Positions 7,122 to 10,598 of a stretch of 10,598 nucleotides of DNA are shown here, piece after piece. The notes below the pieces were generated by a model. It ran no database searches, was not told the origin of the DNA, and saw only the letters and a program-made list of their open reading frames with translations. Origin of the DNA: an uncultured Granulosicoccus sp. (GTDB lineage: Bacteria > Pseudomonadota > Gammaproteobacteria > Granulosicoccales > Granulosicoccaceae); contig CALLPU010000320.1 in assembly GCA_938016235.1 (NCBI GenBank), positions 1-10,598 of the forward strand. The letters run 5' to 3'. Within the stretch, counting starts at the first letter, position 1. The number at the start of each line of letters is the position of its first letter. Both the position numbers and the translations under genes were made by a program.

Positions 7122-7151
7122 AAAAAAAAGCCCTTCGAGAGAAGGGCTTTT
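7122..7151. terminator. Bidirectional intrinsic terminator between BON gene and porin
   Basis: AAAAGCCCTTC (7126-7136) and GAAGGGCTTTT (7141-7151) form an 11-base stem with a GAGA loop. Read on the minus strand it is followed by a run of eight T, making a strong terminator for the porin mRNA about 20 bases after its stop. Read on the plus strand the T-run is shorter (TTTT then CC) but can serve the BON gene. Confidence 0.88.
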
Positions 7152-7170
7152 CCTTAAGACTCAGCAGATA

Positions 7171-8094
7171 TTAGAAAGATTTGCTGAGTTTGATGCGCCA
7201 GCTTGTCAGATCTTCTGTTGCGTCCTGGTTATCCGATGCAGCAGTGATTCGTGAGCTGATATCCATGCCACCGCCCAGTGCGTAGCCGAGGTCCAGACGA
7301 ATGGCGTCGTCTTCTGTGCCGTTACCGTCATCCTGCATGGAAACAGTCAAAGTGGCTGATACACCGCCGAATCCGTAGCCAACCTGAGCAGAGATGCTTT
7401 CTGTATCAGTGTCGTCACCGTTTTCACGAGTCCAGAAGTGAGCGCCAATTGACGCACCTGCGAAACCGAAGGTAGCACCAGCTGCCATGGCTTGAGTGTC
7501 AGCCTTGTCTTCTGCACCGATGCCGATCTTGAAGCCACCCAGTCCGAATGTAGCACCGAGGCCTACCATGTCGGAGTTGTTCTCAGGCGAGAAGTTGGCA
7601 ACGATGCCAACAGGGCCGAATGAACCGGAGTAGCTGATACCACCGTTGACTTCGCCAGTGACGTCGAAGATGTCGTTAGCAACCTGACCAACTTCAACAG
7701 CGTTAGGAATCTCACCGAAACGAACGTCACCGAAACCGCCCTTGATACCAACGTATACGGAGTCAGCAGAACCCAGAGTAGTGACTTCAGTGTCGTCTTC
7801 GTCAACTGTAGGAGTGCCTGGATCGAATGTTGTACGGCCTTCGTTGGACAGACGGTTCATGTCAACACGCAGGCTACCGTAGCCTGTGAGTCCGCTGTTC
7901 AGCTCGTGCTCGCTAGTAATACCGAACAGAACGTCATCAGCGTTGATGGTTGGGTCGGCGGCGTCACCGTCAGCATCAGTTCCGTTCAACTGAATTTGTA
8001 CTGCACCGGACAACGTTGTGTCAGCGGCGGCAATCATGGGTGCTGCAGCAAATCCTGCGATTGCAACCGCGACAGCTGTCTTAGTGAATTTCAT
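7171..8094 (-). CDS. Outer-membrane porin, Gram-negative general porin family
   Basis: A 307-residue beta-barrel porin expected to form water-filled channels for small solutes in the outer membrane. The signal peptide is clear (MKFTKTAVAVAIAGF, then AAPMIAAA), with cleavage after Ala24 giving a mature start DTTLSGAVQIQ. The mature 283 residues alternate polar and hydrophobic residues in short strands. They carry Gly- and Asp-rich turns and loops (for example DGDAADPT), and end in KLSKSF with the terminal Phe recognised by the BAM machinery. The start at ATG 8094 is chosen over an in-frame ATG 17 codons upstream because GGAGA lies six bases before it and the signal peptide begins there. Substrate preference cannot be read from the sequence. 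It has its own promoter and terminator, so it is probably monocistronic and highly expressed. Confidence 0.92.
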   Translation of the reverse strand: MKFTKTAVAVAIAGFAAAPMIAAADTTLSGAVQIQLNGTDADGDAADPTINADDVLFGITSEHELNSGLTGYGSLRVDMNRLSNEGRTTFDPGTPTVDEDDTEVTTLGSADSVYVGIKGGFGDVRFGEIPNAVEVGQVANDIFDVTGEVNGGISYSGSFGPVGIVANFSPENNSDMVGLGATFGLGGFKIGIGAEDKADTQAMAAGATFGFAGASIGAHFWTRENGDDTDTESISAQVGYGFGGVSATLTVSMQDDGNGTEDDAIRLDLGYALGGGMDISSRITAASDNQDATEDLTSWRIKLSKSF

Positions 8095-8100
8095 ATGTTT

Positions 8101-8105
8101 TCTCC
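8101..8105 (-). promoter_or_regulatory. Ribosome binding site of the porin
   Basis: GGAGA on the minus strand, six bases before ATG 8094. It decides between this start and the longer frame beginning at 8145. Confidence 0.8.
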
Positions 8106-8165
8106 AATCAGATATTTGCTGTAAAAGCTTATGTAGAACAAACAAAAATGTGTTTCAGCGATGCA

Positions 8166-8194
8166 ACTCTAGTCAGCGTGTCTGAATAATGCAA
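8166..8194 (-). promoter_or_regulatory. Candidate sigma-70 promoter of the porin gene
   Basis: On the minus strand TTGCAT (8194-8189) and TAGAGT (8171-8166) are separated by exactly 17 bases. This predicts a start near 8159 and a leader of about 65 bases. The boxes match the consensus at three and four of six positions, so the call rests mainly on spacing and location. An overlapping alternative with TTGCAA and CATTAT (18-base spacer) lies just upstream. Confidence 0.4.
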
Positions 8195-8632
8195 CAACAT
8201 ATTGCGTTTTTGCAAGACAGTGACAGGACCAGCGGCGCCGCACGAACTGTAGTGTAGAACAGAAACAACAGTTGGCTAGCTGGAAACGCAAGAATAACCG
8301 AGAAATTCGTCTTAGTGGTTTTTTTGCAACACTTTCTGTTGTCTCGGTGTCATTCTGTTGGCTGAGATGTGCGGATAACGTGTTTGGTACGCGCACAAGG
8401 CTGCTCTGCAAGCACTAAATTGCGCGGGTGGAATTGATGGCTCAACACACGGATAGGGGCGGTGTTGTTGCTGCCGTACAGGGTGAAACTTGTCCAGTCA
8501 GGTTTTTATCAGCGCAACTGAATACCAGCCAGGCAGCGATGCGGCCTGCGCGCGGATGGTGGCTGAACCTGTGTAGCGCGTAATGTTGCGTAGCGCAGGG
8601 CAAGTTGCCCTGCTGGCAAACAGGTCTATAGT
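8195..8632. other. Intergenic region between minE and porin
   Basis: About 440 bases with no credible gene. An 80-codon minus-strand frame overlaps the porin promoter and looks random. The part near the porin is AT-rich and probably holds its regulatory sites, but I recognise no specific operator. The part near minE is GC-richer and contains the hairpin at 8596-8612. Confidence 0.5.
8596..8612. repeat. Short GC-rich hairpin downstream of minE
   Basis: CAGGGC and GCCCTG form a 6-base stem with an AAGTT loop about 60 bases after the minE stop. No T-run follows on either strand. Confidence 0.45.
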
Positions 8633-8666
8633 GGCCCGCGCACGCCGCATGACGACGCGGCGGGCC
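8633..8666 (-). terminator. GC-rich hairpin directly after minE, possible terminator without T-run
   Basis: GGCCCGC (8633-8639) and GCGGGCC (8660-8666) are complementary. An alternative inner stem CGCCGC/GCGGCG (8643-8648 and 8657-8662) competes with that pairing. The structure begins four bases after the minE stop. Without a T-run it is not a classical intrinsic terminator; it may stabilise the mRNA end or act with Rho. Confidence 0.35.
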
Positions 8667-8670
8667 TGAG

Positions 8671-9003
8671 TCAGGTGACCTTTGCGGCGGCCTGGCGGCG
8701 CTCCATCGCGCGCCGTTTCGCGTCGACAGAGGGTTGTGTTGCCGGTGTACTGTCCTCGGACAGGGTGATGTTCAATTCCAGAACATCGCAGTCGTCCTGA
8801 GAATCCAGCTGCACGGACACTGCGTCATCCCCAACGGCTACGTACTTCTTGATGACGTCCAGAATGTCCTGCTTCAGCATAGGCAGGTAGTCAGGGCCAT
8901 CTCGTCCGGTACGTTCGTGCGCAATCAGCACCTGCAGTCGATCTTTGGCAACCTTGGCCGACGCGTCCTCTTTATTGGATCGAAAAAATCTGAAGAAGCC
9001 CAT
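8671..9003 (-). CDS. minE: Cell division topological specificity factor MinE
   Basis: MinE stimulates the MinD ATPase and releases MinC/MinD from the membrane, driving the pole-to-pole oscillation that leaves mid-cell free for the FtsZ ring. The 110-residue protein has the amphipathic membrane-binding start (MGFFRFFRS), then the MinD-contact segment (about 20-31, KDRLQVLIAHER). The dimerising topological-specificity domain follows (about 36-84), with YLPMLKQDIL and VIKKYVAV. It is longer than the usual size of about 88 residues because of a basic Arg- and Ala-rich tail from about residue 90. The ATG lies six bases after the minD stop, so the two are surely co-transcribed. The ribosome binding site is modest (AGAG four bases before the ATG). 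Confidence 0.97.
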   Translation of the reverse strand: MGFFRFFRSNKEDASAKVAKDRLQVLIAHERTGRDGPDYLPMLKQDILDVIKKYVAVGDDAVSVQLDSQDDCDVLELNITLSEDSTPATQPSVDAKRRAMERRQAAAKVT

Positions 9004-9009
9004 GTGTCT

Positions 9010-9819
9010 CTACCCGAAAAGTCGCGACAGGAGCCCTTTCTTCGGGGCTTCCATGAAGCGATGTGGCTTGGATTCGCCGAGCAGGCGATCGATGGCATCT
9101 GAGTAAGCCTGCCCAGCCTCACTTTCATCATCCAGGATGACCGGTTTACCGGCGTTGGAACAGTCCAGGACAGAGGGAGACTCAGGGATAATTCCCAGTA
9201 GCGGAATGGCGAGCAGGTCAACGATGTCATCCACGCTCAGCATTTGCCCGTCTTTAACGCGAGAAGGGTTGTAGCGAGTGATCAGCAGGTGTTCCTTGAC
9301 CGGTTCTTCATTCATTTTCGAGCGTTTCGATTCGCTCTGCAGAATACCCAGGATTCTGTCGGAGTCGCGAACCGACGATACTTCCGGGTTGGTGGTCACG
9401 ATGGCCTCATCCGCAAAGTACAGGGCCATCTTCGCACCTTTCTCGATGCCAGCTGGCGAATCGCAGATGATGTAGTCGAAGTCACTTTTCTTCAGCTTGT
9501 GCATGACCCGGGCAATGCCTTCAATCGTCAATGCGTCCTTGTCGCGCGTTTGCGACGCGGGCAGGATGTAGAGGTTTTCAATCCTCTTGTCCTTGATGAG
9601 GGTCTGGTGCAGGCTGGCTTCCTGATTGACCAGGTTAACCAGGTCATAAACCACACGACGCTCACAGCCCATAATCAGATCGAGATTACGCAATCCGACG
9701 TCAAAATCGATTACAACCGTTTTGAAGCCGCGTTTGGCAAGCCCGGTGGCAATGGATGCACTGGTGGTTGTCTTGCCGACTCCACCCTTGCCCGAGGTAA
9801 CGACAATTGTCTTGGTCAA
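9010..9819 (-). CDS. minD: Septum site-determining ATPase MinD (TTG start)
   Basis: Membrane-associated ATPase of the ParA/MinD (deviant Walker A) family that recruits MinC to the inner membrane and is cycled by MinE. The 269 residues match the usual length. The deviant Walker A motif is GKGGVGKTT (10-18) with signature Lys11 and Lys16. Switch I holds Asp40 in IDFDVGLRNLD, and Walker B/switch II is CDSPAGIE with Asp120. The C-terminal amphipathic membrane-targeting helix is KKGLLSRLFG. The start codon is TTG. The resulting M-T-K-T-I-V-V aligns with the standard MinD N-terminus, no in-frame ATG lies upstream before a stop codon at 9856-9858, and GGGAG sits seven bases before the TTG. The gene begins 25 bases after the minC stop. 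Confidence 0.98.
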   Translation of the reverse strand: MTKTIVVTSGKGGVGKTTTSASIATGLAKRGFKTVVIDFDVGLRNLDLIMGCERRVVYDLVNLVNQEASLHQTLIKDKRIENLYILPASQTRDKDALTIEGIARVMHKLKKSDFDYIICDSPAGIEKGAKMALYFADEAIVTTNPEVSSVRDSDRILGILQSESKRSKMNEEPVKEHLLITRYNPSRVKDGQMLSVDDIVDLLAIPLLGIIPESPSVLDCSNAGKPVILDDESEAGQAYSDAIDRLLGESKPHRFMEAPKKGLLSRLFG

Positions 9820-9826
9820 TCTCCCA

Positions 9827-9831
9827 CTCCC
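9827..9831 (-). promoter_or_regulatory. Ribosome binding site of minD that fixes its TTG start
   Basis: GGGAG on the minus strand, seven bases before TTG 9819. A second GGGAG (9825-9821) is only one base from the start and too close to be used. Confidence 0.7.
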
Positions 9832-9844
9832 AAAATTTTCTGTT

Positions 9845-10598
9845 TCAAAGCGGCTCTATGTTGAGCCTGTCTTCATCGAGCCAAATTTGCGCGGGTTTGC
9901 CGCGCAGTTCTTCCGGTATGGTTTCGAGCATTCGATAGTTACCCGCAACCGATACTAATTCTGCTTCCAGCGACTGACAAAAAATACGTGTTTTGGTATT
10001 GCCTGAAACACCACACAGGGCGCGACCTCTCAAAGGGCCGTAAATGTGGATGTTGTTATCGGCGATGACCTCTGCACCGGGTCCTATCTGTCCCATGATG
10101 ATGAGATCCGTATCTCTGGCGTACACTTGCTGTCCTGACCTGACGGGCTTGTCGATTAGCAACGGAGCTTTCACAACGTACTCGATTTCGCGCGATAAAG
10201 ACAGATTGACATCCGGTGTGATCTCTGTTGTTGCGCTCCCCGTCATGTCTGAGACCGACGCCTCTTCAGTAGCCGGTTTTTCAACACTTGAACGGCGTGC
10301 ACCACCATCAATCAATGGTATCGCGATTGACTGTGCCAACGGTGAAGATTTGTCGCCAATGCTGGCCACAATAGGCACAAGTTGATGACGTTTGATGCAT
10401 TCGATCAGTTTGACGGCGTCGATCAGGTCTTCCTGATCTTCGATCAGGCTGAAGTCGATGACCACTGGGGTGTCTTTGAAAAATCCTGGCGCCTGTTGTA
10501 CTTTATCAGCCAGTTTCTCATCAATGACATCCAGGTCACTGGTGTGGAGCTTGAGCGACATGAAGGTGTACATGCCACCTTTCAGTTCGACTCCGATG
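9845..10598 (-). CDS. minC: Septum site-determining protein MinC (5' end outside window)
   Basis: Inhibitor of FtsZ polymerisation that, bound to MinD at the membrane, blocks division near the poles. About 250 residues are visible. The N-terminal FtsZ-inhibiting domain is followed by a linker (rich in Thr, Ser and Glu) and the C-terminal beta-helix domain. The latter has the conserved RSGQ turn needed for MinD binding, the Gly-rich coils GAEVIADNNIHIYGPLRGRALCG, and the end AELVSVAGNYR to NIEPL. The reading frame continues through the first ATG (10573) to the window edge. The upstream codons read I-G-V-E-L-K-G-G, matching the E. coli MinC start region (IELKG), so the true start lies a few codons beyond the window. 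ATG 10573 and ATG 10561 are therefore internal. It is the first gene of the min operon; its promoter is outside. Confidence 0.97.
   Translation of the reverse strand, partial: IGVELKGGMYTFMSLKLHTSDLDVIDEKLADKVQQAPGFFKDTPVVIDFSLIEDQEDLIDAVKLIECIKRHQLVPIVASIGDKSSPLAQSIAIPLIDGGARRSSVEKPATEEASVSDMTGSATTEITPDVNLSLSREIEYVVKAPLLIDKPVRSGQQVYARDTDLIIMGQIGPGAEVIADNNIHIYGPLRGRALCGVSGNTKTRIFCQSLEAELVSVAGNYRMLETIPEELRGKPAQIWLDEDRLNIEPL

Noticed and set aside
8169..8411. Minus-strand open frame of 80 codons upstream of the porin
   Set aside because: It overlaps the probable porin promoter, has random-looking Arg/Cys-rich composition and no ribosome binding site.
9244..9864. Plus-strand open frame of 206 codons opposite minD
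   Set aside because: It is fully antisense to a highly conserved gene, which explains the open frame through codon bias.

Overview
The window looks like chromosomal DNA from a free-living Gram-negative bacterium, most likely a gammaproteobacterium. It holds a complete minD and minE with nearly all of minC in the gammaproteobacterial order, an outer-membrane porin with a classical signal peptide and a terminal Phe, and a lipoprotein with an OsmY-type BON domain. The genus cannot be fixed from the sequence alone. I see no insertion sequence, phage gene, CRISPR array, tRNA or rRNA.

Left part (1-6237, minus strand). Four genes run in one direction with gaps of only 67, 63 and 76 bases and no intrinsic terminator between them. 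In order of transcription they are: a 1047-residue ABC exporter-like protein with a cyclic-nucleotide-binding (CNB) domain at its C-terminus; a small stand-alone CNB protein; a RimJ/RimL-type GNAT N-acetyltransferase; and a class III nucleotidyl cyclase fused to a TolB-like domain and TPRs, cut by the window edge. One likely transcript therefore encodes a cyclic-nucleotide synthase, two potential cyclic-nucleotide receptors, a membrane protein and an acetyltransferase. This is the most interesting content here. The ABC protein has a strongly degenerate ATPase site and about 280 extra residues inside its nucleotide-binding domain that look like a repeated segment. The cyclase keeps its metal-binding and transition-state residues but has Gln at both purine-selecting positions.

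Middle part (6238-8670). A spacer of about 460 bases precedes a small plus-strand BON lipoprotein gene, which probably starts at a TTG. That gene and the convergent porin gene share a bidirectional terminator at about 7122-7151. Upstream of the porin lies a plausible sigma-70 promoter, then about 440 bases with no credible gene but two hairpins near the end of minE.

Right part (8671-10598, minus strand). minC, minD and minE form a tight operon. MinC with MinD inhibits FtsZ ring assembly away from mid-cell, and MinE makes the pair oscillate. minD appears to start at TTG, MinE has a basic C-terminal tail, and the reading frame of MinC continues past the window edge, so its true start is outside.
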